Shown piece after piece: positions 1 through 11,163 of a DNA stretch of 64,000 nucleotides. Each line of letters starts with the position of its first letter. Within the stretch, counting starts at the first letter, position 1. The translations under genes and the position numbers were made by a program. Below the pieces are notes generated by a model, which saw only the letters and a program-made list of their open reading frames with translations, had not been told where the DNA came from and ran no database searches. Origin of the DNA: Phytopythium helicoides (Eukaryota; Oomycota; Peronosporomycetes; Pythiales; Pythiaceae); NCBI GenBank assembly GCA_024867545.1, contig JANFNE010000001.1:1674001-1738000 (forward strand), given 5' to 3'.

Positions 1-105
1 GCTGTTCACCAGATGCTGGCATTGCCGTCTCAATTCTAGTGTAATCACGTCGACCTAATTTTAGCGGGCACTTTCCAGAGACAGCGCTGACAGCGCCATT
101 TCGCC

Positions 106-1738
106 ATGAAGCTGTCGCTAGGCAAGAAGGACGTTGCGTACTCGTCGCTGGAGATGGACTCCCCGCACGTGGCGGGGCCGCCGGGGCCGCTGCGCCGCAG
201 CGCGTCGGGCTCTTCGCCCTCGGCCGTCGCGGCGCTCGCCCACGTGCAGCTGGACTCGCCAGCCGGCAGCTCCTCCACCGTCGTCGACTCGGAGTTTTCG
301 GACGGCTACTTCGTCAACGGCGCCGCCGCCAGCGACGTGCACCGTGTGGGCGGCGGCTTCTCGTCGGGTGGGGGCGACTCATTCTACCACTCGGTGGCGC
401 ACGACGTCATCGCGGCGCTCGAGCGGCCCGTGCGCCGACTCGCGTTCGAGGTCAAGGGAGCGCTACTCGCCACGGGGTAAGCGCGCTGCTTGGTGTTGAA
501 GAGGCGTGGACAGCGGACTAACGTGGCGTGGACGGCGACTGCTAGCGTTGCGGCCACGTGCTACTTGCTCTCGTGGTTCCAGACCGTGCTCGTGCCCTTC
601 TTCCTCGCCATTTTCCTCATGTGCGAACCTCGTAGCGACACGTTTGAAGGCGTCTGCAATCGTGCTCGACTGACGCTGGGATCTTGATTCGTGTAGGTAC
701 CTCGTCGACCCGCTGGTAGAGGTCATTGACGTGTCGCCGCGGTACTTCCTGTGCATCTGCACGTCGAGGGGACGTCATGCGCGCCGCAAGTCGCGTGGCT
801 GCTCGCGCGCATTCGCGTCGTTGTGCGCGGTCAGCGTGGTGTCCGTCTTCTTTGGGCTGCTTGGATACATCACTGTGCTGTCGGTGCACGGACTGGACGT
901 GAACGCCTACCAGTCGGGCTACAACCACCTTGTGGAGGGCGTCGAGACGCTGCTGAGCCAGATCGGACTGCCCATGAACATCACCACGACGCTGCACGAC
1001 AACATCGACAAGCTCGCGCGCGTCGTCATCACCGAGACCATGGACCTGTTCTCGGTCATGTTCGTCACGGTCATCTACCTGACGTACTTCCTGTGCACGC
1101 GCACGCGCGCGAGCGACGCCGGCGGTGTCTGGTCCAAGATTGACCACGACATCCAGCGGTTCGTGACACTCAAGTGCTTCCTGTCGCTCTTCGTTGCGTT
1201 GCTGGTTACAATCGTGTACGTTTCGCTGAACGTCGGGCTCGCGATTGTCTGGGGCATCCTCACGTTCATCCTCAACTGGATACCGAACGTCGGCGCTATG
1301 ATCGCGTCTGTGCTGCCCATATGCATCATTGCCATTACGCCAGCGTCGCTCATGAACCCGATGGAGAAGTTCTTGGCCATTGTGTTGCCAATGTGCTTTC
1401 ACGGCTTCGTCGGCAATTTCATTGAGCCCAAGGTTTTCGGCAAGAAGCTCGAGATCGCCCCCGTTGTCGTGATTCTGTCGCTCTCTGCGTGGGGTTTGCT
1501 CTGGGGCGTCGTTGGCATGATGTTGTCGGTCCCGCTCACCGCCGCAGCCAAGATTATGCTGGGCCACCTCAAGCTCTGGCCTGAATTCGTTGCGCTGATC
1601 GAAGGCACCTACTTTATCAAGTACGGGACCAAGCCGGCAACATACAAGAAGGATGAGACGGAAGGATTCGAGTCGATGGAGGTGCGCACGGAGAGCGAGA
1701 AGGAACGTGCAGCTGCCGGAGGCGTCTTGCGGCCATAA
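106..1738 (+). CDS. AI-2E/PerM-family multi-pass membrane transporter (3 exons)
   Basis: Model: exons 106-476, 546-620 and 697-1738, giving 495 residues. Both introns are GT-AG (69 and 76 nt), and the joined frame restores a continuous hydrophobic segment ending in LMYLVDPLV, typical of the AI-2E transporter (PerM/UPF0118) family. The N-terminal 100 residues are Ser/Gly-rich and probably cytosolic. About eight hydrophobic segments follow; the C-terminal block around IPNVGAMIASVLP and the later WGLLWGVVGMMLSVPL stretch match the family's most conserved end. In bacteria the family exports autoinducer-2 or acts in Na+/H+ exchange; the substrate in oomycetes is unknown, so only the fold and membrane location are claimed. 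The ATG at 106 is the first in-frame start. The C-terminus is charged and ends before an AT-rich 3' region. Confidence 0.85.
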
Positions 1739-1803
1739 CGGATACTAACAATCATTTGCATTCGCACAACGCTTTTCTGTATGGTACATCTTCTCCATGA
1801 TTT

Positions 1804-2756
1804 TCAAGGTCCTTCTATGCATGCTGCTTGAATAAATATGACTGCGAGCAGCACCAGCGACTGTATCCTCCACGCGTCCCGAGACCAAGTGACGGCAGAC
1901 GAGGGGTTCGATAAGCACGAGCACCTCGCACTGCTATTTGCGTCGTCTCCTGCAGCTTCCAAACATTGTTCTTGATCGACAATCTCGACGGCATAGTCCT
2001 CGAACGCCGGAGGTTTTGCCGCTCGATTGTCGTTGAGGAACATGAGTACTCCGCCACAAGTGTGCTCCGTTCTGTTGCAGGGCGAGTCCAAGAACCCATT
2101 GGGTGTGTTGCTTGTCCCGCATGATTCGTCCGAGCAGTACCAGTCCTTTGAGGAGCTGTCCTGGCACACATAATTTCCATCGTCGCAATCGGGCCACGTT
2201 ACTTCTGGCACAACAGGCGAGTTGGGCGAGCACACGTTTTCCCGATCATCCGGTACCGTGAGTCCGCAATCACCAAAGAGCTCTGGCCGTACACGCTGTG
2301 CAACACTGGCACAGATCTTGATCGTGCTCTGGCTCGAGTTGAAGAATCTGTCGTTGGCGGGTGCCGACAAGAAGTCGGGCTGCCGCGGATCGCAAGAAAG
2401 GCAAAACACAACCGACAAAAATCGCTTGGCTGGGTTCTGGAACTTGGCACAAGCGTCACCGGCGTCGATAAGTGCCAGAAACTTTCCCTGGGCGTCGGCG
2501 TCGTGCGCCGGCAGGCAGCAGCTCCTGGACTTGTACCAGTTGCAGAAGACTAGCGGCTGTGCGCTCTGATGGCAGACCAAAAACAAAAAGTTGAGAATAG
2601 TGATGCAGCTCAAATATCGCTGAGATGACTACGGACCTTGCGTGGAGGAGCCTGGAGGTTTAGGCATGAGCCTTCGCCATTAACAGTCCGTACCGGAGCG
2701 AGCAGCATGCATAGCAGCACCACTGCCGCAGGACCGAGCGCTTGCAAAAACCCCAT
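1804..2756 (-). CDS. Secreted folate-receptor-like Cys-rich protein, probable GPI anchor
   Basis: Minus strand, exons 2756-2637 and 2565-1804 (71-nt GT-AG intron). The ATG at 2756 begins a clear signal peptide (MGFLQALGPAAVVLLCMLLA). The frame is open further upstream but offers only a GTG. The mature part has many cysteines spaced as in folate/riboflavin-binding receptors, with the hallmark CNWYKSRSCC near its start, later paired motifs (WYCSDESCG, CSCLSN), and NxS/T sites. The last 20 residues are hydrophobic after a short polar stretch, as in a GPI-attachment signal. Folate-receptor-like proteins in protists are usually surface anchored; the ligand here is not known. It is transcribed divergently from the J-domain gene at 3227. 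Confidence 0.65.
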
Positions 2757-2810
2757 TACGAAAATTACGAGCCCCAATTGCTGTGCACAGCCATGGCCAC
2801 TTGGCAGCAC

Positions 2811-3226
2811 CGCTGACGGTTTTTCACGTCTCTGCTATTTCGGGTCCTTGGAAAATACCTCCCATTCACATCTGCTGACGAGTGCGTTCGACGTCAAGGT
2901 CGATCGCGTGTGGCGCAGATTACTCGCGTCGGCGTGCTGTCAACTTTGTTGGTGTCGCTCGACTGGCGGTGAGTAACGATTCAGTTTCCTCGGGAATTTT
3001 GTCCTCTGATTGGTCAATAGGCTCTGAAGTGGAGACAAACAATTGGCGGAAAATCCGGCGGTGGATTTTCCGCTCGCCATTTTCGCTTCTATATCAGTAT
3101 AAAACAGTATTAAAGCAATTTTTCCACTGTTATAGCGATCTAATGTCGCGAAAAATCAGGGCGGGGCGGCGAGAGAAGGAAAAGGCAAGCGACAACCTCG
3201 AGGGCACTTGCCTTCCGCCCGCGACC
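2811..3226. promoter_or_regulatory. Divergent intergenic region with TATA-like and CCAAT-like sites
   Basis: About 400 bp between two divergent genes. A CCAAT box in reverse orientation (ATTGG) lies near 3009-3013 and a TATA-like TATAAAA at 3098-3104, about 125 bp upstream of the J-domain start. These are sequence matches only; oomycete promoters do not depend strictly on TATA. No coding potential is apparent. Confidence 0.3.
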
Positions 3227-4387
3227 ATGGCGGACCTGCGCTCGGACGACTACTACGCGAACCTGGGCGTGGCGCGCTCGGCCACGGAGCAGGAGATCAA
3301 GTCTGCGTGCGTGTCGCTGTGCTGCTGCGGAGCGTCGCGAGGTCCGCGCGCTGAGTTGTCGTGCCGCGCAGCTACCGGAAGCTGGCGATCAAGTACCACC
3401 CGGACAAGAACCCGGGCAACACGCTCGAGGCCGAGGAGAACTTCAAGATCGTAGGCGAGGCCTACAATGTGCTCTCCAACAGCGAGATGCGCCAGAAGTG
3501 TGCGTCGCTAGGGCGGGCGAGGCGGTGCATGCAGGCGCCAGAGGAGCTGACGGTTTGGCGTGTCCCCATGTCACAGACGACTTGTTCGGCAAGGCCGGGC
3601 TCGAGGACGGCGCCGAGCCCATGACCAAGGAGCGCGCCATGAAGATCTTCAAGGACTTCTTCCGCTTCGGAGAGGAAATGGACCCCGACGCGCCAGAGCG
3701 CTCCAAGGGCATCAAGCGCGCGGCCGGCGGCGTCGTCTACGCTCCCATGAAGGGGCTGCTCTACGGCGGGAAGACCGTGCTCGGCGGCGTCATCATGGGC
3801 ACAGCGGCCGTCGTGGCCGGCACGGGCGCCATGGTCGCCAACGTGGCGCTCGGCGTCAAGGAGATGGGCGAGGCAGGCGTGTTGGCGGCGCGAAAGCGCA
3901 GCGGCAGCAAGGCCTCGAGCGAGAGCAGCGGCAACGAGACGTCCACGTCAACGGTCGAGGAGATGCCCACTGACAAGCCCGGGCCGACGTTCATGAGTGG
4001 GCTAAAGAAGGCCACGGTCGGCGCGGTCGCCGCTCCCGTCGCGGTAGGCTGGTGGACTGCATCTTGGTTGCTCGTGTTACTGTCAGACTGATTGGAGCTT
4101 CATGGTTTGGTATCCTACAGGGCATTGTGACCGGCGGAGGTGTGCTGCTCGCGAGTGGCGTGGCAGCGGGCGGGTACCTGGTCGGCGGTTTTGCTGGTGC
4201 GGCCAGCAACGTTGCAAGTGGCGTGGCAGAGGTCAAGGCCGCCAATAAGCTCGAGAAGGAGCGGCAGCGCGCGTCACTGAGCTCCAACCGCTCGAGTATT
4301 GAGCAGGAAAGCACTGCGGGCTCAACGGCGAGCGAGGCGAAGGGCTTTGCAGAGCCCACGAGCGTGCCAGCGGCGCAGACGGCTTGA
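3227..4387 (+). CDS. J-domain (DnaJ/HSP40) protein with Gly/Ala-rich C-terminal region (4 exons)
   Basis: Exons 3227-3306, 3372-3499, 3577-4043 and 4121-4387 give 313 residues; all three introns are GT-AG. The N-terminus is a J domain: DDYYANLGV, then [16 protein letters not shown] with the HPD triad that stimulates Hsp70 ATPase, then [12 protein letters not shown]. There is no Cys-rich zinc finger, so this is a type III J protein. Downstream are a charged linker (around DDLFGKAG and [14 protein letters not shown]) and long Gly/Ala/Val-rich hydrophobic stretches (around [19 protein letters not shown]) that could be membrane-associated or amphipathic. The C-terminus is Ser/Glu-rich. The Hsp70 partner and compartment cannot be told from sequence. 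Confidence 0.88.
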
Positions 4388-4625
4388 TGCACTCATTTCA
4401 ACTAGACGTGAATTTGCCAAATACATACATTGTCTGAGCTAAGTTATTCGATTGTGTCAGCTTTGCTGGCAAAGGCGCGACAGCACTTGTGAGTTGGTGA
4501 CCTGATGGAGCGCTGACCTTGAGTCTCGGAAAAGAATGGCACCGCGATGAAAGAAACCCATATGAACGCATGAGTCCCTGCAACTCGACTTCGCAACAGC
4601 TGAATCTGGCCAAACTGAGCATTTG

Positions 4626-4683
4626 GCACTTTCCTTGACTGCCCCCAACGCAGGAGCGCGTGGCTGCGCCGTCGGTCGCGTTG
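4626..4683 (+). repeat. Partial duplicate of the mevalonate kinase intron-1/exon-2 junction
   Basis: About 57 bp that align to 8058-8115 with roughly 85% identity and one small indel. The matching part covers the end of mevalonate kinase intron 1, its AG acceptor, and the first ten or so codons of exon 2, including the stretch translating as ERVAAPSVA. Similarity stops abruptly on the right side at about 4683. It is too short to encode anything and is best read as an ectopic scrap or the last trace of a lost paralogue. Confidence 0.6.
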
Positions 4684-5308
4684 GGATGTAAAAACCTGGA
4701 ACTCGTGTGCTAGCGCTGCCGCCGGCGCGACCTCGAGACACCGTTGACCAGCTGCTGGTCAAGCGCCAAATGCGGCGCACCGCGAGCTTTGAAGGTCGAG
4801 CGGCGCTTGTCGGCGCGTCTGCACCAGCCTCGGCTCACATGGGACTGGCGCAAGAGCACGCAGAACCTCGAGACGGCGCTCCTGGGCTACTGCACACGGA
4901 CGAGGTGGTGGCCGGCATGTACGCCGAGTGCATGGCCCATGGGCTGCTCGTACGGTGCGCTGCTGCTGCTGCTGCTGCTTGTTGCTGTGAGCTCCTGTGA
5001 ATGAGCGCGAAAGACAATCTGAGTCACTATTTGTATGGCTCCACACTGGTCTAGTCACTAAAACAGAAATTGGCATTTGATATGTTAAATCAGTAGTATT
5101 TAGAATTTGGTTTGTTGACCTTTGACATTTTTTTTGGTCCCACGGTGTCAAATTGGAGCAGGAGCAAACGCCTCCAAGGTCCTCACTAGTCAGGCATCAC
5201 GGTGCATTAAGGAGATGCATTTGAGCACTGACATGTTAGCTGACACTCCCTAACAGTTAGTCAGAATAGTGGATCGCCAATCGATGTCAGAGAAGTTCAC
5301 AATTATAG

Positions 5309-5900
5309 TTGCCAGCTACCCAGTACCGCAACAAATTTCATATGGTGATGCGGCTTTACAAGAAGTTTCATGCTGTAACACAAGCCAGCGGTAGCAGATT
5401 TATAGAAGGCACCAACAAAGCTGTTTTCGATGAAGCGGGGGCGTTCCACCAAAAGACATCCACTGACGGAAAGTCACAGAAGGACGTCGAGATCTTCTAC
5501 AATTTTCGCAATCGGGGATTCCCTCACTATCGTCGGTGTGCAGAGATCATCTGTGACTGCCTTGTCACCGGAGCTGATGGCGCTTACATCGATGCATGGC
5601 AGGAAGAAGACAGCAGAGGTGGTGAGGCGACCTCCGTCCCAACCACGGGGCTTCTTCGAGCGCCAATACGACGCCGAGCAGTCAAGCCGAGAGTGGGACG
5701 GATAGTGCGAAGCGCCTTAAGCGGCATGCTGAGGAGGCTCTTTCGTACCGCAACGGAAGGACGAAAACGAGAACCCCAGCACAAATAAACAAGGACAGCG
5801 CGAAGATCGATAGCCTGATGATGACAATCGCTGAAAAGGCTAATGCTTATCTAGACAAGATGCTCAACAACGCGCGGAACTCCAACAGCGGTTGATGGTG
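5309..5900 (+). pseudogene. Remnant of a transposon-type DNA-binding ORF
   Basis: The frame from 5309 reads QYRNKFHMVMRLYKKFHAV and later FRNRGFPHYRRCAEIICDC, reminiscent of the trihelix/SANT-like helices in transposon-associated oomycete proteins. Around 5730-5870 a different frame gives a helical tail (roughly KIDSLMMTIAEKANAYLDKML), so at least one frameshift separates the two parts. There is no convincing start codon or complete domain. It could instead be unrelated low-quality ORFs; the family call is tentative. Confidence 0.35.
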
Positions 5901-7864
5901 ATATTTACCGCTGACTCTAGTCGAGTGACTATAACGAGCAGCATGAAAACTAGAATGGCGACCATTGCTCAAAGTGGCGTCGAGCGTGAAGCTATTGTCT
6001 GAAGCTCTTTTCACTCTCCAACCAGTAACATAGACTCTGAGGGCTCCAGCACCGACAGCAACAAACCTGTGGGCGCTAGCAGGATCGCAGCAGTTATGGC
6101 AAGCTTCGTTGGGGAAGGTCCCGCAGCAGAGTTGGTAGGCACTGGTGGTGGCAGCGTGGCCATCACGAATGAGGGCTTCCTACTTTGCGTGGATATTACC
6201 GTCTTGTCGGTGATTGTGATGTTGCAAATCGCCAACATGTTATCACTAACTGCTTGGTCAGCGTGGCAAATGCCGACATCTGACTTTTATCTCGTGTGAA
6301 TTTTCATTGAAGGAAGCTGCGCGCGGCTGAGAAGATAATCATAAATCGCAGATGCAGCCAGAAGAATCCGAGCCGCTCACGGTAGAGATCGTAATTTGCA
6401 GTCTTGAACGGCGGCATCGATTCCAAGATTTGTGCGTGCCATGACTCACGCTTTTTCAAGTTATTGTACCAGCATCGAAAATTGTTGGTTCGCGCGAGGT
6501 GGTAGTACTTACCAGTCAAAATCGAGGTCAAAGTCCGTCCACGCAAAGCTCGCTTGCGCCTCCCGCGCCTGACCCGATGAGACGTTTGTTGACGTCACTT
6601 TTCACCTTGTCGTGACCGTTGATTGCGTCGGAGTTGAGTACGGCGAAAATGCCAACTGCGGAGCCGACCACCGCGCTTTTACTTGCGCTGCTGACCAATT
6701 GTAATCACTTTCGCCAGAGCTCGAACACATAGATCAATACCAATCAAACTATACGGTCGGTATCCCGTCGGTAGTTTTGCCAGCTCGTCACGAAACGGTT
6801 CGCGTGCCTTCACTTCTTCAGGCAGATCCACTCTTGAGTTTTTCGCATCAGCTGCCAATTCTTACCGTGTTATGCAAACCGTTACCTCAAAGCCGTTGGA
6901 GGAATGTCCGTCAGCAAACTTGCAACTCGCTGTTTCAAACTAATCAATCATATACACCTTGCACAGTATCGCAGATCGGTGCCGCTGGAACATTCTTAAC
7001 GTGAATGGTATCTGCTCACCAGGCTGGACGTGGACTTCGTTAGTGAGATATGGATCTATGCTCTAGTCGGCCCAAGCGGGCAAAGAGTTCGTATAGTGTA
7101 CTGCCATTGATCTTGATGTAGTCGGCGGGGAAAGAATACCCGATGGGTAGCAACTAGTACACTTTTGTACCTCTCTTCAATCGCGGTTCTACATCGCACT
7201 TTTCCAGCATGTTTGAGCCCTTCGAGCCACGAGAGCATGTCGAACAGTTTTCTCGTGAAGTGACCACTGTTATCTTCGGCGGGCACCCCCGCTTCTTCGC
7301 CCGCGGCATGCTGAATGAAGGAGTTTCGTTTGTGCGACCAACCACAAACGAAGAACGATCGAGGGGTCGCCGCTAGCGGCATGTCCCCATGTTATAGTTT
7401 GCATCTGCTGGTGTCCAACGTCGAAACATCCGACTTGAAGTAGACGCTCTTCCACGACATCGGCAGCCATACCCCAGATCCGGCGGCCGCACCGCTCGCA
7501 TCAACAGCGCTAGACGCGCTCACACTGCCGATTGTACTCACGCTACCGCTAACACTCGCGCCAGCAGCAAGCTATCACTTGCACTGCCAGCAACAAAACC
7601 AGGTGATGACATACAACCCAAATCGCGCGACTATCAAGCATTTCGTGAGTGGAAAGATCCACTGGCGTTCGCAGGCGGGCGCTGGTGGAGTTTCATCGCC
7701 ATCTTGCGACTCGGGGACGTGTGTCCATAATAACCACTGTGCGGGATACCTCAAGTGCGCTAAGGGTATATGGCTTCAACCGGTTTTTTCAAGTTGAAGT
7801 GTTCCTCAGAATGAGTTCTGATTACTTCTGATTCCTCCTCTGTGTGGTTGTCATTCCGCTGATC

Positions 7865-9173
7865 ATGACGCCAGCCGTCGTCCGCGCGTCGGCGCCTGGC
7901 AAGCTGCTGCTGTTCGGGGAGCACGCGGTGGTCTATGGCTGCCCGACGATCGCGGCTTCGCTCTCGAACCTGCGGCTGCGCGTGGAGATCGTGCGTGGTG
8001 CTTCGCGGCCTCCCAATTCGCTCTACAAGTCGAGAAAAATGACTTTGAAGCTCGTTGACACTTTGCTTGACTGCTCCAATGTAGGAGCGCGTGGCTGCGC
8101 CATCAGTCGCGTTTCACTTCCGCGACATTCGATCTGCGCATGGAGATGAAGAGTTGAAGCGCTCGTTCGCGCTTTCTTCGCTTCTGGAGCTGGTCGAGGG
8201 ACTGCAGGACGAGCGGTTCTTCCTGCCCAAGCCAAGTGTTGAAGTCCTGCAGCGCATCGACAACTTGCTGCAGGACGAGCACGAGCAGGATGCGCGCGCA
8301 TTGCGTCCAGCATTGTTCCTGTGCTGTGCAGTGCTCAGGCGGTCAGCATTTCTCAGGTCTGGTGATTTTGGTTGTGTCCCTGTTGCATGGCGGCACTCAT
8401 AGGTGGTGGTGGTGGTGTTGGTCAGTACCGATAGCAAGGAGGGCCTAGCTATCTCGTTCGCGCGAGACAATCTGCCAATTGGCGCTGGGCTAGGTTCTTC
8501 AGCAGCGTTCTGCGTCGCCCTCTCTGGAGCGCTGGCGCAGCTCGTTTCACCCACGAGGTTCACTGTCACACCGGACATCGAGACCATCAACAAGTACGCG
8601 TACGCCGCCGAAGTAATTCTTCACGGGGCACCTTCAGGCGCGGATAATACAGTGAGCGCGTTTGGAGGCGCACTTATGTTCCAGCGACGCCCCGATCCAT
8701 CGTTCCGCACGATCCGCTGTGATCTCAACCATTTTCGGTTCCTCATCGTCAACACGCGGGTACCGCGGTCGACCAAAGTGCAGGTAGCCAAGGTTCGTGC
8801 GCTGTACGAAGCCAACCCGACCAGCACCCAGACTCACTTTGACGCGATCGAGAGTATTGTGAACGACTTCATCGCAGCCGGAGAGCGAGAAGAGCTCACA
8901 CAGACTCTGCTTGCGAGCCAAATCGAGGAAAACCACCGCCTGTTAAACCTGCTTTGTGTCGGGCACCCGCAAATCGAAGTAGTAGCCCAAATCTGTGGAA
9001 AGCACGGTGGCGCTACCAAGTTGACTGGTGCTGGGGGAGGCGGCTGCACAATTTCCTTGTTGCCCGCCGAATTGAGCGACGGAGAAGTCACAGATCTGGT
9101 TAAAGAGCTCGAGAGCTGTGGGTTTGAGTGCTTTACTAGCTCGATCGGCGGTCAAGGCTTCCGCATCGACTAG
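7865..9173 (+). CDS. MVK: Mevalonate kinase (GHMP kinase, 3 exons)
   Basis: Exons 7865-7990, 8085-8356 and 8426-9173 give 381 residues, close to the usual ~390. The enzyme phosphorylates mevalonate with ATP in the isoprenoid/sterol-precursor pathway. The N-terminus has the family start APGKLLLFGEHAVVYG; the GHMP ATP-binding motif PIGAGLGSSAAF is at the beginning of exon 3; GAPSGADNTVSAFGG carries the expected substrate/catalytic region; and KLTGAGGGGCTISLL is the C-terminal GHMP motif. The ATG at 7865 places APGK about ten residues in, as in homologues. Intron 2 (69 nt) is the least certain junction because the frame is the same on both sides; a shift of a few residues is possible. A scrap of this gene is found at 4626-4683. 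Confidence 0.92.
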
Positions 9174-9449
9174 CCATTATCGGATTCCACTTGTGGATTT
9201 GCGGAGAGAAATTGAGGTAGATTCAATTTAGCTGAAGGCGTGATCTGAGTGCGAGTTTCCCCAGAGAACACAAGAAAGAAAGGAAACACGACCAAAAAGA
9301 GAGGGCTCAACGACAATATATTGCTTGTACTCGCTCTACGTTTGAAGCAACGTGCACACATGCTGTCTCTTCATCATACTCCTGACTGCGAGCGAGCAAG
9401 CTCCACATATATTCCAGTCGATGGCTTGATTGAACCAGGGAGTCGACTA

Positions 9450-9593
9450 TCAACTGCCGGGTCTGTTATTCGCGTACTTCTCCTCGCGCTTAATTCGCTT
9501 CTTCTCCAGATATGCGTACCGCATATCGTCGTGAAGATGCATTCGAGAAGCTGCTCTTGATGGATAGGAGGCGAATTCGATTGTGAACACCAT
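9450..9593 (-). CDS. Possible small protein (47 aa)
   Basis: The minus-strand ATG at 9593 sits in a good Kozak context (CCACC before ATGG) and opens a 47-codon frame. It begins MVFTIEFASYPSRAASRMHL and then becomes highly charged (YLEKKRIKREEKYANN). Its composition suits a small mitochondrial or nuclear protein, but no family was recognised, and additional exons cannot be excluded. The opposite strand carries only non-coding-like frames. Confidence 0.3.
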   Translation of the reverse strand: MVFTIEFASYPSRAASRMHLHDDMRYAYLEKKRIKREEKYANNRPGS

Positions 9594-9787
9594 GGTGGGT
9601 CGCGACCAGGAGCTTCGACACTGGTTATCTGCATCCGGACTCCGATGTCCAGCGTTGCATTCACCGCACAATACAAGCGGTGATATTCTAACTTACTGCA
9701 CATTCGGCAGTCGAATCTGCGGGATCATCGATTTAGTATTTGGTGCCCACAAACTATCTACTGTAGACTCAAATGTAGCGTCCTCTC

Positions 9788-11163
9788 CTACGCCTGACGC
9801 TCATCAATCGTCTTTGGACTGTGGATGTTGTGGCCCTCTTCAATCTCCTGGTCCATGAGCTGGTCTTGCAGCTCGCACAGTCCCCCTACACGACGGGCAA
9901 GCCATGCAAACACAGCGACGAAGAGCATTGCGACGGGGCATATTGCAAAAGCAGCGGCCCCCCACATAACTCGAGCGCCATATTTGCCGTAGACGTAGCC
10001 TCCGGCGAGCGAGGCAATGCCTCCACCCAGCCCTCGTTGAAATGTAGCCAGAAGTCCAATCATGGTGCCTTCTGCTCCCTTCGGAGCTGCAGCGTAAATG
10101 TAGTTGGTCAGCGCAGCGAAGAACAACCCATACGTGAGCCCGTGAAGGGTCTCGACGGGTAAAACCCACCACGCCTCATTCGTGAATGTGTACACGCTTG
10201 TCCGAATTCCGGCAGCAACAAGTGTGGCAGCTACGCATATTGGTGTGCCGAAGCGAGAGATGATTTTGTTGGCAAGGAAAAAATAGGGAAGTTCCGACAC
10301 AGTTTGCACGGTCACGAACACTCCGGCAATATTTCCGTCTTTCCCTGAGAGATTGTACATGAAAAGCAGCAAGTAGTTGTCGATCAGATTGCCGATAATT
10401 CCGGCCATCAGTGTCACAATAAGCAGCACCAGCACGTCATATCGGTGCACAATCTGTTTCACGTTACGCGCCATTGTGCCATTCTCGCGAGGTCCACTCG
10501 ACGTTGACTCTCTTTCTGATGGTACGTACCATACAAGCAGGAACAGCGACACACACGACACCGCGAGCACCATGTTGAAGCACCAACTAATCCCAAGAGA
10601 TCCAGCAACAATTCCAGATACGTAGCCACCAACACCGTATCCCGCAGCGCCATACAGACGCTGTTTGCCATAGTCGCCTCCCGTTTTCGAGATCCAGGTC
10701 ATTGTTGCAAGGTCGAGTAGCGAGAATGTCGGTACAGCTTGGAAGTACGCAACGAACATGACCGCGCACATGAGTGGGAACGACGAAACGAATTGGATGG
10801 AGAAAAACAGCAGAGCAGCGGTAATGTGACAAATGACGTGAACCATCTTGCGTTTGCGCAAAATGTCAGCGGCGGCTCCCCAGAAAGGTGGGCTGACAAT
10901 CGTGCAGATGCATGGCATAGCTAGAAGCACACCAATTTGGCTCTTGGTGAAGTTGGCTTCGGTTTCAAAGTAGATCTATTTCATTTTGTGAGGAAAGTGT
11001 CAACAAATCATCTTAACATGAGCTTTGTGGAATCATTCAACACACGCACTGGCAGATAGATTTGGACGGAGAACGCGAAGAAGTGTACGATGTACAGCAA
11101 CTTGAGTGGAATTAGCTCCTTGGATTCACCAGCATCAATCAAAAACAAAGGTCGAACACCCAT
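9788..11163 (-). CDS. MFS transporter, MFSD6/LacY-like type, tandem copy 1
   Basis: Minus strand, exons 11163-11050 and 10975-9788 with a 74-nt GT-AG intron; 433 residues. Exon 1 encodes MGVRPLFLIDAGESKELIPL and the first membrane helix, and the splice joins ...QIYLP to IYFETEANFTKSQIGVLLAMP. About twelve hydrophobic segments follow with MFS loops such as WGAAADILRKRK after TM2. It matches the 'MFS_1-like' group (MFSD6, nucleoside/oligosaccharide:H+ symporter-like); the substrate is unknown. It lies head-to-tail with a close paralogue at 11785-13175 whose intron position, phase and length (74 nt) are identical, so the pair arose by tandem duplication. The C-terminal tail (IEEGHNIHSPKTIDERQA) is cytosolic and differs from the paralogue. 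Confidence 0.85.

Larger units (their letters stand above)
4388..7864. other. Long region without an intact gene; decayed coding remnants
   Basis: About 3.5 kb with only short, interrupted frames on both strands. At 4626-4683 lies a scrap similar to the mevalonate kinase intron/exon border. At 4707-5000 a GC-rich stretch looks coding (an open frame containing DEVVAGMYAECMAHGLLVR) and runs into a CTG triplet run near 4960-4980, but no neighbouring exon or conserved domain was found. At 5309-5900 is a broken DNA-binding-type ORF (listed separately). On the minus strand, about 6304-7470, three frames each carry coding-like scraps separated by stops, consistent with an old inactivated gene or transposon. 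No TIR or LTR pair was found by eye. Confidence 0.4.

Noticed and set aside
617..1567. A 316-residue minus-strand open frame opposite the AI-2E-type gene
   Set aside because: Antisense shadow of a GC-rich coding exon; its composition (His/Arg/Asp-rich, no hydrophobic core) is unlike a protein and the plus strand has a conserved membrane protein.
4955..4985. CTG/GCT triplet run as an expanded microsatellite
   Set aside because: Only about seven units and outside a confirmed gene; too short to be notable.
6304..7470. Heat-shock-factor-like gene on the minus strand
   Set aside because: A short RKLFDMLSWLE resemblance is not supported by neighbouring HSF motifs, and stops interrupt all frames.
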